Positions 16,631 to 25,921 of a stretch of 64,000 bases of DNA are shown here, piece after piece; position 1 is the stretch's first letter; each line of letters starts with the position of its first letter. This stretch comes from Paenibacillus sp. ACRRY (GTDB taxonomy: Bacteria; Bacillota; Bacilli; Paenibacillales; Paenibacillaceae). The position numbers and the translations under genes were made by a program. Under the pieces are notes generated by a model. It did not search any database and had not been told where the DNA came from. It was given only the letters and a program-made list of their open reading frames with translations. Location: positions 434,001 through 498,000 of the forward strand of contig NZ_JAKRNM010000001.1 in assembly GCF_022346995.1 (NCBI RefSeq). The letters run 5' to 3'.

Positions 16631-17833
16631 ATGATTCAGCAGGGAACCAAGACGTTTCGAAACATTAGCCTTGCGTTGTTTGCCGCAGGATTCGTTACGT
16701 TTGCGTTGTTATACAGTCTCCAACCTCTTATGCCGGAGATAAGTGTTGCCTTTGACATTACTCCGGCACAATCGAGCCTGACGCTTTCCGTTTCAACGGT
16801 GGCCATGGCCATCACCATGTTGTTTATCGGCACACTTTCTGATGCCCTTGGGCGGCGATTAATTATGACGACATCCTTGGTGCTGTCTTCCATCATCGCT
16901 ATTCTGAGCGCATTCAGCCAAGGATATGCTGACTTGTTGCTGCTCCGAGTCTTGCAAGGCGTGGCACTTGCGGGCCTGCCTGCCACGGCCATGACGTATT
17001 TGTCGGAAGAAATTGAACCTGGTAGTTTGGGGTATGCCATGGGGCTTTACATCAGTGGCAATTCAATCGGGGGGCTGGCAGGACGTTTCATAAGCGGGGT
17101 CATCACGGACTGGTTCAGTTGGCGAGGTGCCATCGGATTTATCGGTGTGCTCGGCCTATGTGCGGCTGTTGTTTTCTGGTTGGTCATTCCGCCATCGCGG
17201 AATTTTATCAAGACTTCTCCAGGAATAACCAAAGCCCTGCCTCTTCTATGGTCACAATGCCGGAACCCGCGACTCCTCAGTTTGTATGGGCTGGGATTTT
17301 TGCTAATGGGGGGCTTTGTTACACTGTTTAATTACATCGGATTTGAACTGACCGGTGCTCCGTATCATCTCAGTCAATCCTTGGTAGGAAGTCTTTTCGT
17401 CGTGTATCTTATGGGCACAGTCAGCAGTACCTGGATGGGCAGGCTTGCCGACCGTTATGGACGGTCCCATGTACTTAGCATTACCATTGCGATCATTCTG
17501 GCGGGTGCCATCTGCACCATGCATCCGGCTTTATGGATCAAAATTGTGGGTCTCGGCTTGTTTGCCTTCGGCTTTTTCGGTGGACATTCCATTGCCAGCA
17601 GCTGGGTCGGTCTTGTTGCAGCCCATCATAAGTCGCAGGCAAACGCTTTGTATTTATTCTTTTACTATGTTGGTTCCAGTGTTAGTGGCACTGGCGGGGG
17701 GTATTTGTACAGTCATTTTGGATGGATCGGCATTATAGGCATGATCGGGGCGTATGCCGTGGCAGGCTTCGCACTATGCCGTTTTCTCCTGAATGGGCAA
17801 AAACGACAGACGAGCAGCACTCCGATATACTGA
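16631..17833 (+). CDS. YnfM-like MFS transporter
   Basis: A 400-residue protein with 12 membrane segments. It resembles the E. coli YnfM/arabinose-polymer MFS type, with conserved stretches FAAGFVTFALLY, TYLSEEI, GLYISGNSIGGLAGR and SSWVG. The ribosome site at ATG 16631 is poor. The 26 codons between the M24 stop and this ATG are open in the same frame, and YnfM proteins normally have a longer N-terminus, so the true start might be a non-canonical codon upstream. It is last in the hyu operon, possibly exporting or importing a pathway intermediate. Confidence 0.85.
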   Translation: MIQQGTKTFRNISLALFAAGFVTFALLYSLQPLMPEISVAFDITPAQSSLTLSVSTVAMAITMLFIGTLSDALGRRLIMTTSLVLSSIIAILSAFSQGYADLLLLRVLQGVALAGLPATAMTYLSEEIEPGSLGYAMGLYISGNSIGGLAGRFISGVITDWFSWRGAIGFIGVLGLCAAVVFWLVIPPSRNFIKTSPGITKALPLLWSQCRNPRLLSLYGLGFLLMGGFVTLFNYIGFELTGAPYHLSQSLVGSLFVVYLMGTVSSTWMGRLADRYGRSHVLSITIAIILAGAICTMHPALWIKIVGLGLFAFGFFGGHSIASSWVGLVAAHHKSQANALYLFFYYVGSSVSGTGGGYLYSHFGWIGIIGMIGAYAVAGFALCRFLLNGQKRQTSSTPIY

Positions 17834-17965
17834 GAGGCAGCTCGAAATGTCAAAGATGAGAATGCTGATTATCAAATGAAATCCATAGTAATTATGAAAT
17901 AAGAGTTCTTTAATAGATTCTCGAAAGAAGATAATCGTTAAAGCGTAACTAAATATTAGTTTTTG

Positions 17966-17999
17966 AACCGTTGATCTGTATCAAGATCAACGGTTTTTT
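17966..17999 (+). terminator. terminator of the hyu operon
   Basis: An 11-bp stem (AACCGTTGATC / GATCAACGGTT) with an 8-base loop is followed by TTTT, 132 bases after the MFS stop. Confidence 0.88.
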
Positions 18000-18219
18000 G
18001 ATGTGAAATTTTTGTCTGTGAGCAATCGGATTCCGTCCCCAAACCTCGTGGTTTGTTCTCTGGAACGTATCATTCTAAATAGGCGTGATCTGCTAGTTTG
18101 TTGTCGCTCTCTGCTAGTTACACATCGAAACGTTACGCGTATCATTAGATCCGTGCAGAAGATATGCCTTAGAAAGATTGAATATTCATTAATCAACCAG
18201 AATAGAGGAGAAATGCATC
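18000..18219 (+). other. upstream region of the SDR gene
   Basis: This is the rest of a 386-bp gap between genes. No consensus promoter, long ORF or strong hairpin was recognised. The only clear signal is the ribosome site GAGGAG (18205-18210) of the SDR gene. Confidence 0.4.
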
Positions 18220-19011
18220 ATGGATATGGGATTAAATAATAAAACAGCGTTGGTAACAGGTTCCACGAAAGGAATCGGCAAAGCGATTGCCATCGAGTTG
18301 GCTAAAGAAGGGGTCAACGTACTTATTAATGGACGAAATCATGAAGATGTTGAACATGTTGTCGGAGAAATCAAGTCTGCGTATCCGAATACTTCGCCTC
18401 GAAATGCGACAGCCGATATCGTCAATGTTGCTGAGCGGGAAGCATTGTTTGCAAAGTTCCCACAGGTTGACATTTTGATAAATAACACCGGGATCTATGA
18501 GATCATGTCTTATTACGATGTAAATGATGCCGTGTGGGAAAAATACATTCAGACCAATGTACTCTCCCCAAATGCTCTAACCAAATTTTATATGCCCACT
18601 ATGCTGAACAGCGGATTTGGCCGGATCGTCTTCATAGCGAGTGAAGAAGCCGTGATGCCAGGTCATATGCCGCAATATGCCGTTACCAAATCCATGCTGC
18701 TTTCGTTATCGAAGAGTCTGTCCAAACTGACAGTGGGAACGGAAGTGACGGTCAATACAATCATGCCTGGACCAACACTGTCGGAGAATGTACAACAGAT
18801 CATCGAGAGCGTATATCAAGATGAAAACATGACTTTTGAGGAAAAAGAAAAAACATTCATGGCTGCGAATCTCCCGCAATCCGAGTTGCAGCGTTTCATC
18901 AGACCGAGCGAGATCGGCAGACTTACTGCATTCGTATGCAGCCCTTATGCAGCACCATTTAAAGGTTCACCGATTCGTATGGATGGAGGAATGGTTCCAA
19001 CGATTTACTAA
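18220..19011 (+). CDS. short-chain dehydrogenase/reductase (SDR)
   Basis: A 263-residue classical SDR with a Rossmann fold. The cofactor motif TGSTKGIG is at residues 13-20, NNTG (usually NNAG) at 88-91, and the catalytic Ser141, Tyr153 and Lys157 (YAVTK) are intact. It oxidises or reduces an alcohol/ketone with NAD(P)(H) in the cytosol; the substrate is unknown. An upstream ATG (18213) opens an 8-codon frame too close to GAGGAG. ATG 18220 lies nine bases away and is the start; ATG 18226 is also possible. It appears monocistronic. Confidence 0.9.
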   Translation: MDMGLNNKTALVTGSTKGIGKAIAIELAKEGVNVLINGRNHEDVEHVVGEIKSAYPNTSPRNATADIVNVAEREALFAKFPQVDILINNTGIYEIMSYYDVNDAVWEKYIQTNVLSPNALTKFYMPTMLNSGFGRIVFIASEEAVMPGHMPQYAVTKSMLLSLSKSLSKLTVGTEVTVNTIMPGPTLSENVQQIIESVYQDENMTFEEKEKTFMAANLPQSELQRFIRPSEIGRLTAFVCSPYAAPFKGSPIRMDGGMVPTIY

Positions 19012-19388
19012 ATGCGCGGATTAGAAATAAATTCATCTGATTAAAGTCTTCTTCTGCAAAAGAGATCGAATCAGATTTACCAAGGCATCCATGTGATTGA
19101 GTTAAGGAAGCAGACAAATATCAAATATGATCTCTGACCGGATGTGTTTGGTGTGAATCTATTTCAGCAATTCATTTACGGATGCTTTTTGGATATTTTT
19201 AAAAACTTTCATTGCTAGATGATTTGTTCCTGCTTCCCGAGGCTATGGATACAAAGTTAAAACGCTACTGACACCCCGTTGTCAGTAGCGTTATTTTATG
19301 ATTCATGAAGTAAACATAATGGGATGGAGATCTTGTTCTGACCTCCACAGATAATATGTATCTTTTATGAGAGAAAGGATGTTCTTTT
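19012..19388 (+). other. SDR-VOC intergenic region
   Basis: A 377-bp gap. The only clear structure is the 12-bp hairpin at 19261-19292 (see separate entry), followed by an AT-rich leader and a GAGAAAGGATG stretch upstream of the VOC ATG. A weak TCTGATT/AATCAGA repeat near 19034-19075 could be a poor SDR terminator. No other feature is supported. Confidence 0.35.
19261..19292 (+). repeat. 12-bp hairpin upstream of VOC copy 1, duplicated at 38783
   Basis: AACGCTACTGAC and GTCAGTAGCGTT form a perfect inverted repeat with an 8-base loop, followed by ATTTTATG. The same arms recur at 38783-38814, also about 88-97 bases before an almost identical VOC gene. The short T run allows a terminator reading, but conservation with the gene suggests an operator or leader attenuator. 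Confidence 0.7.
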
Positions 19389-19793
19389 ATGCATTTCGCT
19401 TCTGTACGTATGATTACCGACGACGTAGAACGTCTAGTCGAATTCTATGAGAAAGTCATGGGAGTTTCAGCAGAACGACCCGCACTAGTCTTTGCCGAAC
19501 TCGTTATGCCTTCGTGCACTCTGGCTATAGGTCACTCTCAGACGGTACCACTGTTCGGTGTTGGTTCCGCAGTGGCTGCCGATAATCGCAGTGTCATCCT
19601 CGAGTTCCGGGTTCACGATGTCGATGCTGAATACGAACGCTTGAAGCCGGTTGTTGATGACTGGGTGAAGGAACCAACCACGATGCCGTGGGGGAATCGT
19701 GCGATGTTGTTCCGTGATCCCGATGGCAATCTCATTAACCTCTTCCAGCCGGTGAGTGAGGAAGCGATTAAACGGTTCAGCGGTAGAGTTTGA
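19389..19793 (+). CDS. VOC-family (glyoxalase/bleomycin-resistance/dioxygenase) protein, copy 1
   Basis: A 134-residue VOC protein of two beta-alpha-beta-beta-beta modules. Motifs include MITDDVERLVEFYEKVMG at the N-terminus and FRDPDGNLINLFQP near the C-terminus, the hallmark of the second module. Potential metal ligands are limited (an N-terminal His2 and the Glu in ILEF), so it may bind rather than convert its ligand. A second gene at 38902 encodes a protein differing at only 6 of 134 residues. It is monocistronic, with its own terminator. The substrate is unknown. Confidence 0.85.
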   Translation: MHFASVRMITDDVERLVEFYEKVMGVSAERPALVFAELVMPSCTLAIGHSQTVPLFGVGSAVAADNRSVILEFRVHDVDAEYERLKPVVDDWVKEPTTMPWGNRAMLFRDPDGNLINLFQPVSEEAIKRFSGRV

Positions 19794-19862
19794 TTCTAGG
19801 AAGTACTGCGCTGCTTCGCATTTTAGCCTTCTCCAGTATGAAATTGAATCCTGTTCCTTGCA

Positions 19863-19910
19863 GGCCTCAGCCAGAAGACGAATTCAGAACGTCTCGCCTG
19901 AGGCCTTTTT
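19863..19910 (+). terminator. terminator of VOC copy 1
   Basis: GGCCTCAG (19863-19870) pairs with CTGAGGCC (19898-19905), with an inner AGACG/CGTCT stem, followed by five T. It overlaps the 3' end of the convergent symporter gene. Confidence 0.8.
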
Positions 19911-21203
19911 GTCTGAGGGAGACTCTTGAGCTACGAATAGATAGATGCAGGACAGTGCGGATGACATGATGCCGCTAATCCAGATTCGTTCAAGTCCAGA
20001 GTAAGTGCCCAGTTTGTGCAATATACTCCACGTACTCCAACCAACGAAGGCAATGAGCGGTAGCGCAATGCCGTGAACCTGTTTGTTGCTGAAACTCAAA
20101 AGCAACATCGGGCCAAGCATGCAAGCCTGAAAGGCTCCGAATAAATAAAGGATTTGAATGGGCGTTATCGATATCCCAATGGACATGATTGTGGCGACCA
20201 CTGCGGCCAATCCGATATACACGTTGCGGATTTGTTTGCCGCGGGTTGCGGCATCGGCGAACGTTTCCATGCACAGTGACAGTAATGCCTGAAAGCGGCT
20301 TATGTAAGAGACTGCAAACATCGTAAGAAGGCAAGTGACCATTAATCCGAACAACACGGGTGAGCGGGTGACGGACAGCAATGGATATATGAGGGACGGT
20401 TCATCAGCGAGACCGCCGGAATGAATGGCAACCATGACGAGCAGCAAAAAAGCCATCAATACTGTGGCGTAGATCAGTCCTGACATGATAAAAGCAGGCA
20501 CCATTTTGGAACGGTCAATGTGAAACGAGCGTTCCCACGTAGCTGGATCTGATATAACCTGCCCCAAGCCAACCCATATGCCAGTTGCGATAAACAGAAA
20601 TGCCGCATGGTTATCAATAACGAGCATGTAAGGGTGGTAGAGCCTGATGCCGGAATATACGGGATCGACGCCTTGCCGGATAAAATAAAACAAGGGGAGA
20701 ATGATGGCAACGCCGAGTGTTAATATCACTTGGGGAACGGCTAGATGATATAGCTTTTTCAAACCAATATAACCAGCTAGCATAGAACTGAAGGCGATGA
20801 AAGTAGCTCGGCCAATCATTTCGGGAAGGGCGAATAATTTGTGGAAGAAAAATCCGGCTACCATACCTTGCAAGAGTACCGCTTCAAGAAGCAGCACGGC
20901 AAACAATCCTGTCAGCAAACGTGTTCCTGCTGGGGTAAGCTTTGCCTTCAGCCATTCCCCCCATGACGTGAGGCCAGGAGAACGTCTCCGCACGTTTTGT
21001 CCAAGCCAGCCGAACAACATCAAGGAAAAGGCTGTAGCCAAAGAATATCCGAGCGAACCGTATAATCCATAACGCATGAGGGCTTGCGGCGAATCCACGA
21101 TGTTTAGCCCGGTCAGCCACCTACCAAGCAGAGCAATGACTCCAAATCCAATGCCCAATCTAGTAGGCCCGACTGCACTATCGCGTAAAAGAGTTGATCG
21201 CAT
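19884..21203 (-). CDS. sodium/solute symporter-like membrane transporter
   Basis: A 439-residue polytopic protein with about 12 hydrophobic helices. The spacing and helix content resemble SSS/APC-fold Na+-solute symporters, though no single diagnostic motif is decisive. The open frame extends to 21308, but the ATG at 21203 has GAGGG six bases upstream and overlaps the response-regulator gene by only 26 bases, so it is preferred. It is third in an operon with a LytS-like kinase and an AraC-type response regulator and is likely their main target. Transport of the same compound handled by the adjacent amidohydrolase locus is possible. Confidence 0.65.
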   Translation of the reverse strand: MRSTLLRDSAVGPTRLGIGFGVIALLGRWLTGLNIVDSPQALMRYGLYGSLGYSLATAFSLMLFGWLGQNVRRRSPGLTSWGEWLKAKLTPAGTRLLTGLFAVLLLEAVLLQGMVAGFFFHKLFALPEMIGRATFIAFSSMLAGYIGLKKLYHLAVPQVILTLGVAIILPLFYFIRQGVDPVYSGIRLYHPYMLVIDNHAAFLFIATGIWVGLGQVISDPATWERSFHIDRSKMVPAFIMSGLIYATVLMAFLLLVMVAIHSGGLADEPSLIYPLLSVTRSPVLFGLMVTCLLTMFAVSYISRFQALLSLCMETFADAATRGKQIRNVYIGLAAVVATIMSIGISITPIQILYLFGAFQACMLGPMLLLSFSNKQVHGIALPLIAFVGWSTWSILHKLGTYSGLERIWISGIMSSALSCIYLFVAQESPSDKKASGETF

Positions 21204-21903
21204 CCAGTGCCCTCTTTTCACGGTATTTTTTTGGTGGCATGCCCTCGTGTTTGTGAAATAGGGTGCAAAAATAATGCTGGCTGTTGAAGCCGCATCTCTC
21301 GGCAACATCGGCGATGTTTAGTTCCGGATGGCGGAAGAGAAGCTGTTTGGCATTTTCCACGCGCAACCGGTTCACATATTCGGAGAACGACGTGCCAACT
21401 TCTTCGTGAAACAGTCTGCTCAGGTATGCCGGATTTATATGAACGGCCGCAGCGAGGGAGGAGAGGTTGATTTTGCCTGCAAAATGTTTGTGCAGAATTT
21501 GCAGCGCTTCTTGAATGACTTTGGATTGCACTTGCGGTGAGCCGCTGGCATCAAACTGATGAAGCACCTCGAGTAGTTCTTGCTCAATAACGGGTTTTGT
21601 AATATAGTCCATGACTTTGAGTTTGATGGACTGACGTGCGTACTGGAAATTGTGGTGTGCAGAGATGATGATGATATGAATATCGGGGTGAAGGCGCCTA
21701 AGATCTTCGGCGACGAGCAACCCGGATTTGCCGGGAAGATTAATGTCGAGCAAGGCGAGCTGAATCCGCATTTCTTGTCCAATCGCATTGGCTTGCGTTC
21801 CGTCGGCAGCTTTGTGCAGGCGCCAGTAAGGGAAATGCGGCTGAATCAAAAATTCCAGTTGCTCCAGTTCCAGAGGTTCGTCATCGACTAACAGAACATT
21901 CAT
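21178..21903 (-). CDS. AraC-type response regulator (YesN-like)
   Basis: A 241-residue protein. The receiver domain (1-115) has the acidic pair D7/D8, phosphoacceptor D53 (LLDINLPGKSG) and switch Lys103 (YITKP). The C-terminal AraC/XylS domain (about 130-232) has two helix-turn-helices (LSSLAAAVHINPAYLSRLF; IADVAERCGFNSQHYFCTLF). It is activated by the kinase encoded 14 bases upstream and likely controls the following symporter gene. It may bind the palindrome in the operon promoter at 22825-22842 (inference). Confidence 0.92.
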   Translation of the reverse strand: MNVLLVDDEPLELEQLEFLIQPHFPYWRLHKAADGTQANAIGQEMRIQLALLDINLPGKSGLLVAEDLRRLHPDIHIIIISAHHNFQYARQSIKLKVMDYITKPVIEQELLEVLHQFDASGSPQVQSKVIQEALQILHKHFAGKINLSSLAAAVHINPAYLSRLFHEEVGTSFSEYVNRLRVENAKQLLFRHPELNIADVAERCGFNSQHYFCTLFHKHEGMPPKKYREKRALDAINSFTR

Positions 21904-21917
21904 GAAGAAATCCCCCT

Positions 21918-22715
21918 CTACGCGTAATTTTCATTCGATGCATCTTCATGGACGCCTTTGGACACATCTTCTTGGATGAAAGGCCAGCATACCTCGGCGA
22001 CGGCTCCACCTGCAGAACCTGGTTTCAAGCTCACTGAGCTTTCGTCACCAAAAAAGATGCGCAGCCGAGTTCTGATATTTTCAAGTCCGTGTCCTTGAAT
22101 CTCTTCATCAGAGTAGGAGGAGTCGTGAAATCCGACGCCGTTATCGGTTACGATTAACATCACCTGATCCAGACTCCGATAACATTGGATGCTCAGCTCT
22201 AGAGCCCCCATCTTCGGTTCCAGTCCATGCTTGAACGCATTTTCCACGATCGTCTGCAGGACAAAGGGCGGGATGAACGCATCCAATACCCGATCATCGT
22301 AATCCGTGGATAGTTGCAGTCTATCGCCAAAGCGGAGGCGCTGAATGTCAAGATAGTGCCCGGTGTACCGAATTTCCTCTTCCAGGCGAATCATCGGTTC
22401 GTCGGTGTTGTATTTAAATTTGAGGAACTTGGAGAATACTTCCAGAGCACCTACCACTTGCTCATTACGACGCAACCTGGCCAGACTGAGTATGACGTTT
22501 AGCGTATTAAACATGAAGTGTGGCTGGATCTGCTGGCTTAACTGCACATACAATGATTTTTGGAACTCCTTCTCCAGCTCGAATTGCCGCTTCTGCATGC
22601 GCAGCAAGTCCAGCCGCTTTTCGAAAAAAAACAGGACCAATAGAGCAATCGCTCCCGTTATGGGAGCGATGATGAACAGAAGTACAATCAGGGTGAACTG
22701 GTCAAGATTAATCAT
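21918..22715 (-). CDS. LytS/YpdA-type sensor histidine kinase
   Basis: A 265-residue kinase with one N-terminal membrane helix (about 8-31), a short coiled linker, a His_kinase box with phospho-acceptor His66 (QQIQPHFMFNTLN), and a HATPase domain with ENAFKHG (N box), DNGVGF (G1) and GHGLENIRTRL (G2). There is no obvious extracellular sensor domain, so it may sense through a partner protein such as the co-encoded symporter. The frame could start at 22781, but ATG 22715 has AGGGGG upstream. It is first in a kinase-regulator-symporter operon with its own promoter. Confidence 0.9.
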   Translation of the reverse strand: MINLDQFTLIVLLFIIAPITGAIALLVLFFFEKRLDLLRMQKRQFELEKEFQKSLYVQLSQQIQPHFMFNTLNVILSLARLRRNEQVVGALEVFSKFLKFKYNTDEPMIRLEEEIRYTGHYLDIQRLRFGDRLQLSTDYDDRVLDAFIPPFVLQTIVENAFKHGLEPKMGALELSIQCYRSLDQVMLIVTDNGVGFHDSSYSDEEIQGHGLENIRTRLRIFFGDESSVSLKPGSAGGAVAEVCWPFIQEDVSKGVHEDASNENYA

Positions 22716-22815
22716 GATGCACCCCCTATACCAGCAATAATCGCTGTTGTCTTGAAAAGATTCAGAACTGTCCGCGAACAATACTTAATAAGCATCGCAA
22801 GCGAAATGTATAGTC

Positions 22816-22844
22816 ATCTTAATGGAAACGAAAGTTCGTTTCAA
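22816..22844 (-). promoter_or_regulatory. promoter and palindromic operator of the kinase-regulator-symporter operon
   Basis: On the minus strand TTGAAA (22839-22844), exactly 17 bases, then TAAGAT (22816-22821). The spacer and -35 are covered by an 18-bp perfect palindrome GAAACGAA-AG-TTCGTTTC (22825-22842). Its location suggests repression or autoregulation. Confidence 0.5.
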
Positions 22845-22891
22845 TATAATAAGAAGCAATTTGTCTACGATGACAAAGGGGCATTCTGTTT

Positions 22892-23914
22892 TTATGAAAT
22901 AAGATGACAGGCGGCTTGATGGCCCTCATGAACGATTCGCAGTTCGGGTGCTTCGGTGGAACAATGCTCAACGGCATATGGACATCGCGTATGAAACCGG
23001 CAACCACTTGGCGGATGAATGGGAGAGGGGACATCAGCGGTTAGCGGGATCCGTTCCCTTGGTTGGTTGCGTTTGGTCGAAGGAATAGAGCTTAGTAAGG
23101 CACGTGTGTAAGGGTGCTGTGGTCGATCGAACAACGATTTTTTGTCGGCGATCTCGACGATTTTGCCAAGGTACATAACGATGACACGGTCAGAGATATG
23201 ACGAACAACGCTTAGATCATGTGAGATGAAGAGATAAGTCAATTGATGTTGTTTCTGCAGCTTGCGGAGCAGGTTGATGATCTGTGCCTGAATGGAAACG
23301 TCCAGTGCAGATACCGCCTCGTCACAAATGATTAGTTTGGGTTCCAGAGCTAGTGCGCGGGCTATTCCAATCCGCTGACGTTGCCCACCGCTGAACTCAT
23401 GGGGCAGCCGGTCCGCTTGTTCCGGCCGTAAGCCAACATTGTCCATCAGTTCCCTGACACGTTGGTCCTGTTCATGGCGGGGTACCACTTTTTGGATCTC
23501 CAGTGCTTCCTTCAATATTTGTCTGACGGTCTGGCGCGGATTCAGCGAAGCAAAGGGGTCTTGGAACACGATCTGCATGTCCTTACGCATTCGTTTCAAC
23601 TCAGCCTTATTCATGCGAAGAATGTTCTTACCTCGGAAATAAATCTCTCCACTCGTTGGTTCGTCCAGGCGAAGAATGGAGCGGCCTGTGGTGGATTTTC
23701 CGCAACCGGACTCGCCGACAATGCTAAGCGTTTCGCCGGCATGAATCTGGAAGCTGATATCGTCCACGGCTTTGACATGTTGAATGACCCTGCCAAGTAC
23801 ACCTCCGCGAATAGGGAAGTATTGCTTAAGATGTTTGATTTCTGCCAATATCTCGGAAGGCGGGATGCTGTCGGTTGTAGCTGAGAGTGAAAGTTCATTT
23901 ACGAGAGATGTCAT
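22892..23914 (-). CDS. dppF: DppF-type oligopeptide ABC transporter ATP-binding protein
   Basis: About 340 residues. Walker A is GESGCGKST, the signature is [14 protein letters not shown], Walker B is [12 protein letters not shown] and the H-loop is FISHD. The C-terminal oligopeptide-transporter tail ([21 protein letters not shown]) is present. The frame extends to 23977, but ATG 23914 overlaps the dppD stop by ATGA and has AAGGAG upstream, so it is taken as the start. It is the last gene of the dppCBDF run and pairs with DppD to power import. Confidence 0.93.
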   Translation of the reverse strand: MTSLVNELSLSATTDSIPPSEILAEIKHLKQYFPIRGGVLGRVIQHVKAVDDISFQIHAGETLSIVGESGCGKSTTGRSILRLDEPTSGEIYFRGKNILRMNKAELKRMRKDMQIVFQDPFASLNPRQTVRQILKEALEIQKVVPRHEQDQRVRELMDNVGLRPEQADRLPHEFSGGQRQRIGIARALALEPKLIICDEAVSALDVSIQAQIINLLRKLQKQHQLTYLFISHDLSVVRHISDRVIVMYLGKIVEIADKKSLFDRPQHPYTRALLSSIPSTKRNQPRERIPLTADVPSPIHPPSGCRFHTRCPYAVEHCSTEAPELRIVHEGHQAACHLIS

Positions 23915-24957
23915 GCGAGTGCGCTCCTTCCCAATGGGGAAATGTTGTGTTTGCAGGTTGCATCGGTGTTTTGCCATTCAGCGCTATACATCCAGCACCG
24001 GACCTGTTCTCCGTGATCAGTAGTCAATAATTCGGGCTTCTGGCTCGAGCAGATCTCTTTGCGGTATGCGCATCGAGGAGCGAAGCGGCAGCCTGTAGGT
24101 AAGTCGTAAGGACTGGGAACCGTTCCGGGTATGGCCTGTAATTCATCCTGGTCTTGGTCTATGCTTGGCAGGGATTGCAGCAGGCCTTGGGTATATGGAT
24201 GCTTGGGATGCTCGAAGATGGAATCCGCATAGGCATATTCAACGATCTGACCAGCGTACAATACGGCGACGCGATCACATGTTTCGGCGACGACACCCAA
24301 ATCATGCGTAATCAAAATGATGGACATGCCCATCCGTTGCTGAAGTTCCTTCATCAAGTCAAGAATTTGCGATTGTACGGTAACATCAAGTGCCGTCGTT
24401 GGTTCATCCGCAATCAAGAGGTCAGGCTGACACGCCATCGCCATCGCGATCATAACACGTTGACGCATGCCGCCACTGAGCTGAAACGGTTCTTGACGCG
24501 AACGCTCTTCCGGAGAGGGGATGCCTACCACGCGCAGTAATTCAACAGCCTTGGCCCAGGCCTCTTTGCGTCCCAAATTTTCGTGGAGCCGAAATACTTC
24601 GGCAACCTGTTCGCCAACAGTGTACACGGGATTGAGCGAGGTCATGGGCTCTTGAAAGATCATGGATATTTCTTTGCCGCGAATGCGCCGCATTTGTTCC
24701 TCAGATTTTGTTAAAAGGTCCTCGTTCTTGAACAGGATGCGTCCGCCTACCGTTTTGCCTGGCCTGTTCAGCAGTTGCATGATGGAAAGGGAAGTCATGC
24801 TTTTCCCGCACCCGGATTCCCCGACCAAACCCAGCGTTTCCCCGCGGTACACCGTGAAGTCAATGCCGTCCACCGCTTTGCTAGTGCCTTCATCGGTAAA
24901 AAAATAGGTTTGCAATCCTTGTACCTCAAGCAATTTCTCCTGATGTATCGATGACAT
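23911..24957 (-). CDS. dppD: DppD-type oligopeptide ABC transporter ATP-binding protein
   Basis: A 348-residue ATPase: Walker [24 protein letters not shown] signature, Walker [13 protein letters not shown] and H-loop ITHD. The C-terminal oligo_HPY tail has a [14 protein letters not shown] cysteine cluster; DppD-type ATPases are known to bind an iron-sulfur cluster with such cysteines. It lies 12 bases after dppB and overlaps dppF by four bases. An AGGAGGGG-type ribosome site precedes the ATG. Confidence 0.93.
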   Translation of the reverse strand: MSSIHQEKLLEVQGLQTYFFTDEGTSKAVDGIDFTVYRGETLGLVGESGCGKSMTSLSIMQLLNRPGKTVGGRILFKNEDLLTKSEEQMRRIRGKEISMIFQEPMTSLNPVYTVGEQVAEVFRLHENLGRKEAWAKAVELLRVVGIPSPEERSRQEPFQLSGGMRQRVMIAMAMACQPDLLIADEPTTALDVTVQSQILDLMKELQQRMGMSIILITHDLGVVAETCDRVAVLYAGQIVEYAYADSIFEHPKHPYTQGLLQSLPSIDQDQDELQAIPGTVPSPYDLPTGCRFAPRCAYRKEICSSQKPELLTTDHGEQVRCWMYSAEWQNTDATCKHNISPLGRSALA

Positions 24958-24969
24958 GTAAGCCCCTCC

Positions 24970-25890
24970 TTAATCCATCTCAATTCTGCGGTTGAAATAG
25001 CGATATAACAGATCCACGGCCAAGTTAACGAATACAAAGATGACAGAAGCGACAAGCACGCCTCCTTGTACAACGGGCAGATCCCTCATGCGGATCGCGT
25101 CCACGATCAATCGACCCAGCCCATTGATGGCAAATACCGATTCAACCAGAACGGTGCCGCCCAGCAATGTTCCGAATTGCAATCCAATAACCGTGATGAC
25201 GGGAATCAGCGCGTTTTTAAGCGCGTGTTTGTATACAATCAGCCGGTGTTTTAAACCTTTGGCTTTCGCGGTACGAATATAGTCCTGATGAATGACATCG
25301 AGCATGCTGGAGCGGGTCATGCGGGCAACGATGGCTGCACCTGCGGTACCTAGCGTGATCGCGGGGAGAATGACGTGTTTGAAACTTCCCCAGCCGGTAA
25401 CGGGCAATAGTTGAAGTTTGACCGAGAAGAAAGAAATCAGCATCATGCCCAGCCAAAAGCTCGGAAGAGAAATACCGAGCAGGGCCAGCAGCATGATAAA
25501 ACGGTCCGCGTTGCTGTGTTGGCGGGTAGCTGAAATGATGCCTGCCGTCATGCCAAGCACGACCGTAATTATAATGCTGGCAAGTGCTAATTGAATGGTG
25601 GTTGGCAGGCGAAGCATGATTTCGTCCACGACGGGATGGTCCGAGCGGTACGAGGTTCCCAAATCCCCTCGGAACACGTCAAACACGTATTGGACATATT
25701 GGAGCAGAAGTGGGCGATCGAGCCCCAGATCGTGACGAATGGCTTGCACGGCTTCTTCAGAAGCTCCGTCTCCCGCAATCAGGACGGCAGGGTCGCCGGG
25801 AACCATCTGCATGATGAGAAAGACGACCAGAATGACGCCGAAGATGACGGGTACCGTTTGGATCAGGCGTCGGATAACGTAAATGAACAT
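24970..25890 (-). CDS. dppB: DppB-type ABC transporter permease
   Basis: A 306-residue membrane protein with six helices. It begins with the DppB/OppB signature MFIYVIRRLIQTVPVIFGV and has the ATPase-docking loop (YIRTAKAKGL). It is the second gene of the dppCBDF operon (32 bases after dppC). It forms the channel with DppC. Substrates of this family include di/oligopeptides, nickel chelates and glutathione. Here the linked enzymes are amidohydrolases rather than peptidases. Confidence 0.93.
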   Translation of the reverse strand: MFIYVIRRLIQTVPVIFGVILVVFLIMQMVPGDPAVLIAGDGASEEAVQAIRHDLGLDRPLLLQYVQYVFDVFRGDLGTSYRSDHPVVDEIMLRLPTTIQLALASIIITVVLGMTAGIISATRQHSNADRFIMLLALLGISLPSFWLGMMLISFFSVKLQLLPVTGWGSFKHVILPAITLGTAGAAIVARMTRSSMLDVIHQDYIRTAKAKGLKHRLIVYKHALKNALIPVITVIGLQFGTLLGGTVLVESVFAINGLGRLIVDAIRMRDLPVVQGGVLVASVIFVFVNLAVDLLYRYFNRRIEMD

Positions 25891-25921
25891 AGTGTTCCCT
25901 TCCTTTCCCAGTATGGATGAA

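Noticed and set aside
19261-19292. Hairpin considered as a simple terminator of the SDR gene
   Set aside because: It lies 250 bases downstream of the SDR stop, has a weak T tail and is duplicated with the VOC gene; kept as a regulatory repeat instead.
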